Assembly: GCA_025758065.1 (NCBI GenBank)
Contig: CP107199.1
Location: 2,639,501-2,703,500, forward strand
Length of the DNA stretch: 64,000 bases
Source of the DNA: Lachnospiraceae bacterium
GTDB taxonomy: Bacteria; Bacillota; Clostridia; Lachnospirales; Lachnospiraceae
Reading direction: 5' to 3'
Part shown: positions 17,722-25,005 of the stretch, piece after piece
Position numbering within the stretch: position 1 is the first letter of the stretch
Layout: each line of letters begins with the position of its first letter
Program-made: the position numbers and the translations under genes
The notes under the pieces: generated by a model
The model's input: the letters and a program-made list of their open reading frames with translations, nothing else
Database searches by the model: none
What the model was told of the DNA's origin: nothing

Positions 17722-18063
17722 ATGGAATCAATCACGCAGTACATATCTGTGCATTGGGTTTCATGGGTGTTTGGGATCATCTCTGTATTGCTTTCCAGAG
17801 CATATCATAAATTATCCAAACAGTTAAAGGCAGAACGTGCCAGAACAAATGCTATTAACGCAGGAGTTCTGGCACTCCTCCATGACCGTCTTTACCAGGC
17901 ATGTACATTTTATTTAAAAAGGAAATATTGTACCTTGGAAGACAGAGACAATCTGGAGTATATGTTCAGGCCATATAAAGCATTGGGTGGAAATGGAACC
18001 GGAGAAGATCTTTATAACAGATGTCTGGCTTTACCATATGAGCCGGCAGAACAGGAGGTATAG
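17722..18063 (+). CDS. Membrane-anchored phage protein in lysis module
   Basis: A 113-residue protein with one hydrophobic segment near residues 11-27 followed by a helical, charged cytoplasmic part (KLSKQLKAERARTNAINAGV). It precedes the holin by two bases. The layout resembles accessory holin or holin-regulator proteins, but this is inference. Confidence 0.58.
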   Translation: MESITQYISVHWVSWVFGIISVLLSRAYHKLSKQLKAERARTNAINAGVLALLHDRLYQACTFYLKRKYCTLEDRDNLEYMFRPYKALGGNGTGEDLYNRCLALPYEPAEQEV

Positions 18064-18065
18064 AT

Positions 18066-18329
18066 ATGGATTTTGGAATTGGAAGCGTAACAGCAATCAC
18101 AGCAATTTGTTACCTGGGCGGCATGGCTTGTAAGGCAACCACTAAGGTCAAGGATGAGGTTATCCCGGTAGTATGCGGAGTGACCGGCGGCATCCTGGGA
18201 GTAGCAGGTATGTACCTTATGCCAGAGTTTCCAGCTACAGATGTGATCAACGCTGCAGCTATTGGCATTGTATCCGGGCTGGCAGCAACCGGAGCACACC
18301 AGGTCATCAAACAGGTTGGAAAGATGTAG
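18066..18329 (+). CDS. Phage holin
   Basis: An 87-residue protein with two to three hydrophobic segments (about 5-22, 32-52 and 62-78), a short charged linker (KATTKVKDEV) and a basic C-terminus. Size, membrane layout and position ahead of the endolysin fit small phage holins of Firmicutes, which make the lethal membrane lesion that releases endolysin. The subfamily call is tentative. Confidence 0.75.
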   Translation: MDFGIGSVTAITAICYLGGMACKATTKVKDEVIPVVCGVTGGILGVAGMYLMPEFPATDVINAAAIGIVSGLAATGAHQVIKQVGKM

Positions 18330-18380
18330 AAGGAGGTGATCCGACTATCTCCCGCAGGCAGTCCGGGTCATGACAGTCAT

Positions 18381-18394
18381 TTGCGACGTCGCAA
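18381..18394. promoter_or_regulatory. 14-bp perfect palindrome, copy 2
   Basis: TTGCGACGTCGCAA, identical to 4861-4874. It ends nine bases before the presumed -35 position of the small toxin promoter, which places it where an operator or activator site could act. Confidence 0.55.
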
Positions 18395-18402
18395 TAAATC
18401 AG

Positions 18403-18431
18403 TAGAATAAAAATCATGCATATGTTATAAT
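18403..18431 (+). promoter_or_regulatory. Promoter of the small hydrophobic peptide gene
   Basis: TGTTATAAT (extended -10; TATAAT at 18426-18431) with a weak -35 (TAGAAT, 18403-18408) 17 bases upstream. Transcription would start near 18436-18438, giving a leader of about 40 bases. Confidence 0.7.
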
Positions 18432-18477
18432 GTCTAGGTTACCGCCCCTATACCGGTAAGGAAAGGGGGTGTCTGAC

Positions 18478-18564
18478 ATGGAAAATCTTATTTCTTTTAT
18501 TGTCGCTGTTGCGGCTGGTGTAGTTTGCCACTACATCATCAAATGGTTGGACGGCGGCAAATAG
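18478..18564 (+). CDS. 28-residue hydrophobic peptide, probable type I toxin
   Basis: The frame starts at an ATG behind AAGGAAAGGGGGTG. The peptide begins MENLISFIVAVAAGVV, has a single membrane-spanning stretch over residues 4-21, then KWLDGGK. This layout (short polar start, one helix, basic/Trp tail) matches type I toxins of Firmicutes. Leader bases GGTTACCG (18437-18444) can pair with CGGTAACC just after the stop (18566-18573), or partly with CGGTAA in the leader (18454-18459), beside the ribosome site. A convergent antisense unit lies downstream. Toxicity is inferred, not shown; a mini-holin is an alternative. Confidence 0.7.
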   Translation: MENLISFIVAVAAGVVCHYIIKWLDGGK

Positions 18565-18599
18565 TCGGTAACCAGCCTGCAGATGCCTAACTGCTTAAA

Positions 18600-18679
18600 A
18601 AGGAAGAAAGCCCCTGAGTCTCGACCACTCAGGGGCTTTCGCTTTTGTGTCCAACATGGAAACTTATTTCTTTTTGCCT
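18600..18679 (-). ncRNA. Candidate antisense RNA (antitoxin) convergent to the small toxin
   Basis: Transcription from the minus-strand promoter at 18686-18714 would begin near 18679 and stop at the shared hairpin, giving an RNA of about 80 bases. The overlap with the 3' end of the toxin mRNA would be roughly 50-55 bases and includes the whole terminator stem, similar to convergent 3'-overlapping systems such as TxpA/RatA. No frame of useful length is present. Confidence 0.62.
18606..18645. terminator. Bidirectional terminator shared by toxin mRNA and antisense RNA
   Basis: GAAAGCCCCTGAGT (18606-18619) and ACTCAGGGGCTTTC (18627-18640) form a perfect 14-bp stem with a 7-base loop. The + strand continues GCTTTTG, the minus strand CTTCCTTTTT, so both directions can terminate. 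Confidence 0.88.
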
Positions 18680-18685
18680 AACGGC

Positions 18686-18714
18686 ATTATAGCATATGCA
18701 GAAAATCTTTTCAA
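18686..18714 (-). promoter_or_regulatory. Near-consensus promoter on minus strand (antisense RNA)
   Basis: Read on the minus strand: TTGAAA (18714-18709), a 17-base spacer, then TATAAT (18691-18686) preceded by TGC, an extended -10. It points into the toxin gene and has no protein-coding gene downstream on that strand. Confidence 0.8.
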
Positions 18715-18741
18715 GATACCATTTGGAAGAAAGGAAATGCT

Positions 18742-19500
18742 ATGAAAATATCAGATAACGGATTAAACCTCATAAAAAAGTTTGAAGGCTGCCGACTGAC
18801 CGCCTACCAGGATGCAGTAGGTGTCTGGACTATCGGCTATGGCACCACTAACGCAGATAAAGCCATTACCGGCACAACCATCTGTCAGGGCTTGAAAATC
18901 AGTCAGGCTACAGCAGATGACTGGTTAAGACAGTCTGTAGATAGAAAGTATGGTCCAAAGGTGGATAAGTATAGTGCTTACAACTGGAATCAGAACGAAT
19001 TTGATGCTCTTGTAAGTTTTGCGTACAATATCGGTTCTATTGACGGATTGACCGCAAAGGGATCCCGCTCAAAAGAGGAAATCGCTGACAAAATCCTGGC
19101 ATATAACAGAGCTGGAGGAAAGGTTCTGTCCGGTCTTACCAGAAGACGCCAGGAAGAACGAAAACTCTTTATTACTCCGGCAAAAAAAGAAGGTTGGGTA
19201 AAAGAGGATGATCACTGGCGTTTTTATGATAATTCTGGAAATTATGTTAGAAACGACTGGCACCAAGACGGTGAAAAATGGTACTGGTTTAACGGCGCCG
19301 GTTTCATGGCCCATGACGTCTGGTATCAATACAAAGGTTCCTGGTACTACCTCGGCTCTGACGGTGCCATGCTAAAAGGCCTTCAGACAATCAAAGGCAA
19401 GTGGTACTACCTGGATCAGGACGGTCGCATGGCAACTGAACCAGTTATCCTTACTCCTGATCAGGACGGCGCCCTACATTATCCGGGGCTTGCAAAATAA
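18742..19500 (+). CDS. Endolysin: GH24 lysozyme with choline-binding-type repeats
   Basis: A 252-residue protein. Residues 1-145 are a T4/P21-type lysozyme (GH24) that cleaves peptidoglycan glycan strands: E15, D24 and T30 reproduce the spacing of the catalytic triad E11-D20-T26 of T4 lysozyme, and IGYGTT and FDALVSFAYNIGS motifs are present. Residues 150-240 hold aromatic repeats (GWVKEDDHWRFYDNSG, KWYWFNGAGFM, SWYYLGSDGAM, KWYYLDQDGRM), a choline-binding-like wall anchor. No signal peptide is present, so release needs the holin. It is the last gene of the prophage. Confidence 0.92.
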   Translation: MKISDNGLNLIKKFEGCRLTAYQDAVGVWTIGYGTTNADKAITGTTICQGLKISQATADDWLRQSVDRKYGPKVDKYSAYNWNQNEFDALVSFAYNIGSIDGLTAKGSRSKEEIADKILAYNRAGGKVLSGLTRRRQEERKLFITPAKKEGWVKEDDHWRFYDNSGNYVRNDWHQDGEKWYWFNGAGFMAHDVWYQYKGSWYYLGSDGAMLKGLQTIKGKWYYLDQDGRMATEPVILTPDQDGALHYPGLAK

Positions 19501-19598
19501 TATAAATCCTCTTAAAAACTTTAGGTTCATTTTGCCCTATTGGTCACAATAAAGTCACAAGCAAAAACAAGAAATCCAGTAAATACAAGGCTTTTTAA
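19501..19598. other. Prophage right border with integrase-arm-like direct repeats
   Basis: This A+T-rich gap contains no gene. GTCACAA occurs twice in direct orientation (19543-19549 and 19554-19560), spaced like arm-binding sites of a tyrosine integrase. The attachment core is probably between here and 19600, but it cannot be defined without the left junction. Confidence 0.4.
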
Positions 19599-19662
19599 TG
19601 ATACAAACCTTAATGAATTTTAAGAAAACCCCATTGTGCATTTAAGAAACATTTTCTATGAT
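19599..19662 (+). promoter_or_regulatory. citD promoter with upstream CTTAA-N6-TTAAG dyad
   Basis: The dyad CTTAA-N6-TTAAG lies at 19609-19624, then nine bases, then a weak -35 TTGTGC (19634-19639), a 17-base spacer and -10 TATGAT (19657-19662). The 34-base block 19599-19632 matches 27 of 34 bases in front of the citrate transporter, with the same spacing to -35. This suggests an activator site; the response regulator at 25006 is the obvious candidate. Confidence 0.68.
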
Positions 19663-19760
19663 AAAGTCAGAAAGAAACGAAGAGTTGTTTTCACGGAACA
19701 GAATTAAAATTCAGGAAGAATTCCGGGGAAACAAGAAAAGTACAAGGAGGTTATAAAGAT

Positions 19761-20060
19761 ATGGAGATCAAGAAACCGGCCATGGCAGGAACTCTGGAAT
19801 CCAGTGACTGTCAGGTAACCGTAGAACCGGGAAATGGTTCTGTGGAATTTAGCCTGGAAAGTGCTGTCATCAATCAGTATGGCAACCAGATCCGCAAGGT
19901 AGTCCTTCAGACACTGGAGAACTTGGATGTAAAGGATGTAAAAATCTCAGTGGTGGATAAGGGCGCTTTAGACTGCACCATTAAGGCAAGAGTTGAAGGT
20001 GCGGTATTCCGTTCTGTAGACCAGATCGAGGACATTCCGTGGGGAGGTGCAATAAGATGA
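19761..20060 (+). CDS. citD: Citrate lyase acyl carrier protein (gamma subunit)
   Basis: A 99-residue protein, the usual length of CitD. The start KKPAMAGTLESSD contains Ser14, which carries the phosphoribosyl-dephospho-CoA group to which acetyl and citryl units are bound. It is the first gene of citD-citE-citF and overlaps citE by four bases. The ribosome site is AAGGAGG. Together the three subunits split citrate into acetate and oxaloacetate in the cytoplasm. The 5' leader is about 90 bases. Confidence 0.95.
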   Translation: MEIKKPAMAGTLESSDCQVTVEPGNGSVEFSLESAVINQYGNQIRKVVLQTLENLDVKDVKISVVDKGALDCTIKARVEGAVFRSVDQIEDIPWGGAIR

Positions 20061-20959
20061 TCAATGCAAATAAGAAGCGCTTAAGAAGGACCATGATGTT
20101 CTTAAATGCACAGAAACCAGGTCTGATCAAGGATCCATATATTTATAAACCAGACTCCATTATGCTGGATCTGGAGGATGCTGTTGCTGAAAACCAGAAG
20201 GATGCAGCACGTTTTTCCTTATATCATGCATTAAAAGAGATCAACTACAGAGGCTGCGAGAGAGTAGTCCGCATCAATGGCCTTGACACCCCTTACTGGG
20301 AAGAGGATATCCACTGTGCAGTAGCAGGCGGCTGCGATGCCATCCGTATCCCCAAGACAGAAAGCGCACTGGATGTACAGAGAGTGGAGACCGTTGTAGA
20401 AGAATGCGAAAAGCAGTACGGCATTCCGGAAGGCCATACACTGATCATGGCAGCCATCGAGTCTGCAAGAGGTGTTATGAAGGCCCTGGATATCTGCGAA
20501 GCATCTGAGAGGATGTTTGGCATCGCTCTTTCCGGCGGTGACTATACAAAGGATTTACAGACCCACATTACAGGTACAGGCCTGGAACTGATGGGTGCCC
20601 GCCAGAACATGATCATCGCAGCCCGTGCGGCAGGTGTACAGTGCTTTGATACTGTATACACCAACCTGGATGACATGGACGGCTTCCGCAGGGACGTAGA
20701 GACCATCCATTTAATGGGATTTGACGGAAAATCCATTATCAACCCACGTCAGATCAATATCGTACATGAGATCTTCACACCAACCCAGAAGGATATCATT
20801 TTTGCTGAGAAAGTAGTTAAGGAGATCGATGAAAAGAAGAAACTGGGTATCGGCGTATTCACTGTAGACGGCAAGATGATCGATATCGCATTCTATGACG
20901 GCGCAAAGAGGACCATCGAGCTTGCCAAGGCATCAGGCGTATATAAGGGGGATCTGTAA
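20057..20959 (+). CDS. citE: Citrate lyase beta subunit (citryl-ACP lyase)
   Basis: A 300-residue CitE of normal length that releases oxaloacetate from citryl-ACP. The TIM-barrel motifs are visible: RRTMMFLNAQKPGL with the substrate-binding Arg/Asn region, SIMLDLEDAV with acidic metal ligands, and KSIINPRQINIVHEIF near the C-terminus. The ATG at 20057 lies behind GGGGAGGTGC and overlaps the citD stop; an upstream start at 20039 inside citD has no ribosome site. Confidence 0.95.
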   Translation: MINANKKRLRRTMMFLNAQKPGLIKDPYIYKPDSIMLDLEDAVAENQKDAARFSLYHALKEINYRGCERVVRINGLDTPYWEEDIHCAVAGGCDAIRIPKTESALDVQRVETVVEECEKQYGIPEGHTLIMAAIESARGVMKALDICEASERMFGIALSGGDYTKDLQTHITGTGLELMGARQNMIIAARAAGVQCFDTVYTNLDDMDGFRRDVETIHLMGFDGKSIINPRQINIVHEIFTPTQKDIIFAEKVVKEIDEKKKLGIGVFTVDGKMIDIAFYDGAKRTIELAKASGVYKGDL

Positions 20960-20960
20960 A

Positions 20961-22526
20961 ATGATAAACGCAGTAGGAAGAGATATACCGGAAGAGATCC
21001 TGGAGATGACCGGTAAAGAGGTATTCCAGGGAAATCATTACAGGGACGGATATGTGTACAAAAAGGACGGCCCGTATACAAAGTGTGTAGTCAACAATAC
21101 ACAGAGCAAGCTGGTTGCAAACATCCATGATGTGCTGGTAAAATGCGGCGTCAAAGACGGTATGACCTTAGGCTTCCATCACCATTTCCGTGAAGGTGAC
21201 TATATCGTAAATATGGTCATGGAAGAAGTACATAAGATGGGTATCAAGGATATCACCATCTGTGCCAGCTCCCTTGGCAAGGCACATGATCCCATCGTTC
21301 CTTACATCGAAGACGGCACCATCACCAACATCCAGTCTTCCGGTGTACGTGGCAAGATCGGTGAAGCCATTTCCGCAGGTAAATTAAAGGGACTTGCTAT
21401 CATGCGTTCCCATGGCGGCCGTGTAAGAGCCATTGAAAGCGGCGAGACCAGGATCGATATCGCATTTATCGGAACACCTACCTGTGACGATTACGGCAAC
21501 TGCCGTGGTATCGGCGGCAAGAGTGACTGTGGCGTGCTTTCTTACGCTATGGTAGATGGTGACTATGCAGATAAGGTAGTAGCGATCACAGACTGTCTGG
21601 TACCGTTCCCTAACTTCCCGGCCCATATCTCCATGACAAAGGTTGACTATGTAGTAGTGGTAGATGCTATCGGTGATCCGAAGAAGATCGCTACCGGCGC
21701 AGCAAAGCCAACTACGGATATGAGAAAGCTGATGATGGCTGATTACTGTACCCAGTTCGTAGTAAACAGCCCATATTTCAAGGATGGCTTCTCTTACCAG
21801 ACCGGTGTAGGCGGTGCATCTATCGCATCCACCATCTCCCTGTCTAAGATCATGAAGGAGAAGAATATCCGCATGCGTTTCGGCGTAGGCGGCCTGACCA
21901 AGCCAATGTGTGACCTGCTGATCAACAACCAGGTAGACTGCCTGTTAGATACACAGGACTTTGACCTGGCAGCAGTAGAGTCTGTAAAGAACTTAAAGCA
22001 TTTCCGTATTTCTGCCGGTGAGTATGCAGACCCGTTTAACAAGGGCGCTGTAGTAAATAAGCTGGATTTCGTTATCCTTGCGGCACTGGAAGTAGACGTA
22101 AACTTTAACTGTAACGTGGTTGTAGGCTCTGACGGTGTGATCACCGGTGCCCAGGGCGGACATCCTGATACAGCAGCAGGAGCTAAGTGTACCATCGTTA
22201 TCGCACCACTGCTTCAGGGAAGAATTCCTGCAATCTGCAGCGAAGTTACCACTGTAACCACTCCGGGAGAGAGCATTGACGTAGTTATCACTGATTACGG
22301 TATTGCCATCAATCCAAGAAGACAGGATCTGATCGAGGCAATGAAGGGCGTAGACCTGCCATTTAAGACCATTGAAGAACTGCGTGACATCGCATACTCT
22401 ATCGTAGGCGAGCCGGAGAAGGTTAAGTTTGGAGACAGAGTAGTAGGTATCATTGAAGCCCGTGATGGCACGATCATGGACGTTGTACGCCAGATCAAGC
22501 CATATGCATTCGCTGATGAGAAATAG
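20961..22526 (+). CDS. citF: Citrate lyase alpha subunit (citrate:acetyl-ACP transferase)
   Basis: A 521-residue CitF, the CoA-transferase-like subunit that swaps acetyl for citrate on the carrier protein. Conserved stretches include LGFHHHFREGDYIVN, the Gly-rich RSHGGRVRAIESGE and GVITGAQGGHPDTAAGAKC. The start at 20961 is one base after the citE stop, behind AAGGGGGATC; the longer frame from 20895 lies inside citE. Downstream is a bidirectional terminator, so no citX or citG follows. Confidence 0.95.
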   Translation: MINAVGRDIPEEILEMTGKEVFQGNHYRDGYVYKKDGPYTKCVVNNTQSKLVANIHDVLVKCGVKDGMTLGFHHHFREGDYIVNMVMEEVHKMGIKDITICASSLGKAHDPIVPYIEDGTITNIQSSGVRGKIGEAISAGKLKGLAIMRSHGGRVRAIESGETRIDIAFIGTPTCDDYGNCRGIGGKSDCGVLSYAMVDGDYADKVVAITDCLVPFPNFPAHISMTKVDYVVVVDAIGDPKKIATGAAKPTTDMRKLMMADYCTQFVVNSPYFKDGFSYQTGVGGASIASTISLSKIMKEKNIRMRFGVGGLTKPMCDLLINNQVDCLLDTQDFDLAAVESVKNLKHFRISAGEYADPFNKGAVVNKLDFVILAALEVDVNFNCNVVVGSDGVITGAQGGHPDTAAGAKCTIVIAPLLQGRIPAICSEVTTVTTPGESIDVVITDYGIAINPRRQDLIEAMKGVDLPFKTIEELRDIAYSIVGEPEKVKFGDRVVGIIEARDGTIMDVVRQIKPYAFADEK

Positions 22527-22600
22527 ATATAATGCGAAATAGCAATACAGAATAAAGATACAAAATAAAAAAAACAAGTATAAAAAAAACAAGTATATAA

Positions 22601-22646
22601 AAAGGCCCATGTGGCTGTCAGTACGGCAGCTATATGGGCCTTTTCG
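22601..22646. terminator. Bidirectional terminator between citF and the sensor kinase
   Basis: AAAGGCCCAT with ATGGGCCTTTT plus an inner GCTG/CGGC pairing form a long hairpin. It serves the citD-citE-citF transcript on + and the converging kinase gene on minus. A run of A-rich repeats (22555-22600) provides a T tract for the minus strand. Confidence 0.85.
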
Positions 22647-22648
22647 TG

Positions 22649-24877
22649 TCAATCTATGTTCAGTTCTTTTAAAATATCCAGATCGGATACAGGTTTGATC
22701 ATATAGTTATCAATAATATTCCTTTCTTTTGCTTCTGCCAGTTCACGGTCTACCTGGTCGGCCATGATCAGACGGAGCATTCCATTATATCTTCCTTTAA
22801 CAGACATGCAGAAATCCACAGCGGAATTTCCGTCAATGAACTGTTCTACAACCAGAGCATCAAAACGGTATGATTTCAATTTTTCTGCAGCTTCTTTAAA
22901 GTCCATAACGCAGGTGACCTGTATATCTCGTTTTGAGAAGTTGCGTTCTAAGAGACGGAGTACCTTAGGGTTATCATCCACGATCAGTAATGAGATTTTT
23001 TCTCCTGATTGTTCTGGGAGATTTTTTCTCATAAAATCCAATGAATCCTGTACAGATGGTTCGGAACTGCTTTTCTCATTGGATGCAGATGCCGGGAAAT
23101 ACAGGTGGAATACAGAACCAACGCCAGGTGTGCTTTCGGCATTTACTACACCGCGGTGGGAAGTGACGATCTGTTCTGTAAGAGCCAGCCCCAGTCCTGT
23201 TCCTTTTCCGCCTTTTTTTGTAGTAAAAAAAGGATCAAAGATCTGTTTTAATACATCAGGACTCATACCACAGCCGGTGTCCCGGATATCAATGCGAATA
23301 TATTGATCCCATGCATTTTCATTTCCAATATGGAGGTCCGGATCCATATCTTTTTTGTCTAAGAGAATGGCAGATACTTCAATCTCGCCTGTTTCATGTC
23401 CAATGGCATGAATGGCATTAACGCCAATATTTAAGATGACCTGGTTTAACTGTGTTTCATTTCCTACTATAGTAACACCGGGAAGTTCTATGTTTTCTTT
23501 TAGTTCTACATTATCCGGACATACAGAACGGACCATTTTTAAGGCACGTTTGATCACCCGGTTAACATCCAGCGTCTTAAAGGCTGTTTCCATATTTTTA
23601 CGGCTGAGAGAAGAAATCTGCTGTATGATCTCCTTTGCTTTTACGGAAGCTTCATAGATTTCTTTTGCGCTGTCGTAGTTATCGGAATCTTCAGGAAGAT
23701 CCATCATGAGAAATTCTGCATACCCCATGATAGGTGTCAGCAGATTGTTAAATTCATGGGCAATACCGCCGGTCATGGTTCCCATGATCTGTAAGCGCTG
23801 CTGGTGGGCAATGGTCTCTTCACTTTGATGCATCTGCTCTAAAATACCGTTTAATTCCGTTAAATAGGTAATCTGCTGACGGTCTTTTCTGCTCTTTAAC
23901 ATCAAATGGAAAATGTAGGAAGCAGCAGCAAGGATGGTAAAAAGAACACCTGTGAAAACAAGGAGCAGTTTCAAGGCACCTTCCTCCAGTGGGACATACA
24001 TATCGCTCTGATCCATAACAGCACTGACGATAATGAAATCCTTTCCTATATAAGCAGGAGTATATGCACTAACTTTTTCTACACCTGGAGCGCCTGGTTT
24101 TGTCCACCAGTAGGAATAATATTCATCTACAGCAGTCAGCCCCTGTTTCTGACAATCGATCATGGTATTTAAACTGGTGAGATTTTTTCCCGGGAACATT
24201 TTTTCGCGTCCATGGATCACATCGATGCCCCATTGTTCAGCCTGGGGATGCATCAGTACAATGCCGTTGTGATCTTTTAATACAAAATAACCGTTGGTCC
24301 CTACATTTAAAGGGCGCATGGTCCTGTTATAATAAGCCATGCCATTTAAGATCATGGAAATGGTCTCACCGGTATCTGTTTCATAGTAGAGCATAAGATA
24401 ATGATTTTTATTTCCGATTTTTACCAGTCGAAAACACATCTGGCTATCGATCCTGGATTCAGAGAGGATTTCTTCCGGTTCATCATCTGTACCGGCGGTT
24501 AAGATCGTCTCCCCTTTTTTCTTAATGATAACATCCTGGACCACAGGCCCATGTTCTTCTACATAGGTATCCCACAGTGCTTCCTGTTCATTTTCATCCA
24601 AAGAATGACTGCAATTCCAAAGGCTTCTTATATCAGCTGCATATTCGTCTATGGTTTCTTCCAGGCGGCCGGAGATACTTTCTACTGCTAAGAGCATCTG
24701 GTCTTTCTGGTTTTGCACAGCAGAATTGCGGTATTCATTCCAGATGCTGTTTCCAATACACATGAACGCTAGGATAATGACAGTTAAAAACAATGTGACC
24801 ATATAAAAACGGCTGTTTTTCCGGATGCGTTCCTCAAATGCAGATCCTTTTGATGCTGAATGTTTTTTATTTTCCAT
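22649..24877 (-). CDS. Membrane sensor histidine kinase with degenerate receiver domain
   Basis: A 742-residue kinase. Two membrane helices (about 25-45 and 300-325) bracket an extracellular Cache-like sensor. Then follow HisKA with H374 in GGIAHEFNNLL, an N box (N487), DTGCGM (533-538), FDPFF and GKGTGLGL. The C-terminal 115 residues are a receiver-like domain: IVDDNPKVL and K728 are kept, but the phospho-acceptor Asp is Glu678 (LVVEQF) and the Thr/Ser position is Ala. It therefore probably cannot be phosphorylated. Placed within the citrate genes, it likely senses citrate or a related acid; it is not of the CitA/DcuS type. It is transcribed divergently from the regulator at 25006. Confidence 0.85.
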   Translation of the reverse strand: MENKKHSASKGSAFEERIRKNSRFYMVTLFLTVIILAFMCIGNSIWNEYRNSAVQNQKDQMLLAVESISGRLEETIDEYAADIRSLWNCSHSLDENEQEALWDTYVEEHGPVVQDVIIKKKGETILTAGTDDEPEEILSESRIDSQMCFRLVKIGNKNHYLMLYYETDTGETISMILNGMAYYNRTMRPLNVGTNGYFVLKDHNGIVLMHPQAEQWGIDVIHGREKMFPGKNLTSLNTMIDCQKQGLTAVDEYYSYWWTKPGAPGVEKVSAYTPAYIGKDFIIVSAVMDQSDMYVPLEEGALKLLLVFTGVLFTILAAASYIFHLMLKSRKDRQQITYLTELNGILEQMHQSEETIAHQQRLQIMGTMTGGIAHEFNNLLTPIMGYAEFLMMDLPEDSDNYDSAKEIYEASVKAKEIIQQISSLSRKNMETAFKTLDVNRVIKRALKMVRSVCPDNVELKENIELPGVTIVGNETQLNQVILNIGVNAIHAIGHETGEIEVSAILLDKKDMDPDLHIGNENAWDQYIRIDIRDTGCGMSPDVLKQIFDPFFTTKKGGKGTGLGLALTEQIVTSHRGVVNAESTPGVGSVFHLYFPASASNEKSSSEPSVQDSLDFMRKNLPEQSGEKISLLIVDDNPKVLRLLERNFSKRDIQVTCVMDFKEAAEKLKSYRFDALVVEQFIDGNSAVDFCMSVKGRYNGMLRLIMADQVDRELAEAKERNIIDNYMIKPVSDLDILKELNID

Positions 24878-24900
24878 AGATGATGTTGTATCCTTTCTGG

Positions 24901-24950
24901 TTGACTTGCTTCTTTGGTAATATTATAATGAATTAAGCGCATATATGCAA
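24901..24950. promoter_or_regulatory. Face-to-face divergent promoters sharing one -10 palindrome
   Basis: On +: TTGACT (24901-24906), 17 bases, TATAAT (24924-24929). On minus: TTGCAT (24950-24945), 17 bases, TATAAT (24927-24922). The two -10 boxes overlap in ATTATAAT, so polymerase can occupy only one at a time. The + promoter drives the regulator and the minus promoter the kinase. Confidence 0.75.
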
Positions 24951-25005
24951 AAGTTTTATGATAATTCACGAAACAAAGAACAGGATAAGACGGGAAAAAG
25001 AAGAC

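Larger units (their letters stand above)
1..19600 (+). mobile_element. Prophage, right part (head, tail and lysis modules)
   Basis: A continuous + strand block of phage genes runs from terminase to endolysin in the canonical siphovirus order, with ATGA-type overlaps and gaps of a few bases. The left part (integrase, repressor, replication, small terminase) is outside the window. The right border is placed between the endolysin stop at 19500 and the host citrate lyase control region at 19599; the exact attachment core cannot be set without the left junction. The structural genes appear intact, so the element may be functional. Confidence 0.93.

Noticed and set aside
18336..18410. 24-codon GTG frame starting in the AAGGAGGTGATCC block
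   Set aside because: The start codon lies inside the ribosome site and the frame crosses the palindrome; not a credible gene.
21993..22652. 219-codon minus-strand frame over citF end
   Set aside because: It is antisense to citF and includes the terminator region; the Tyr/Phe/Leu-rich start reflects A-rich sequence.
22764..23306. 180-codon + strand frame inside the sensor kinase
   Set aside because: It is opposite to the kinase coding strand and lacks a start site.
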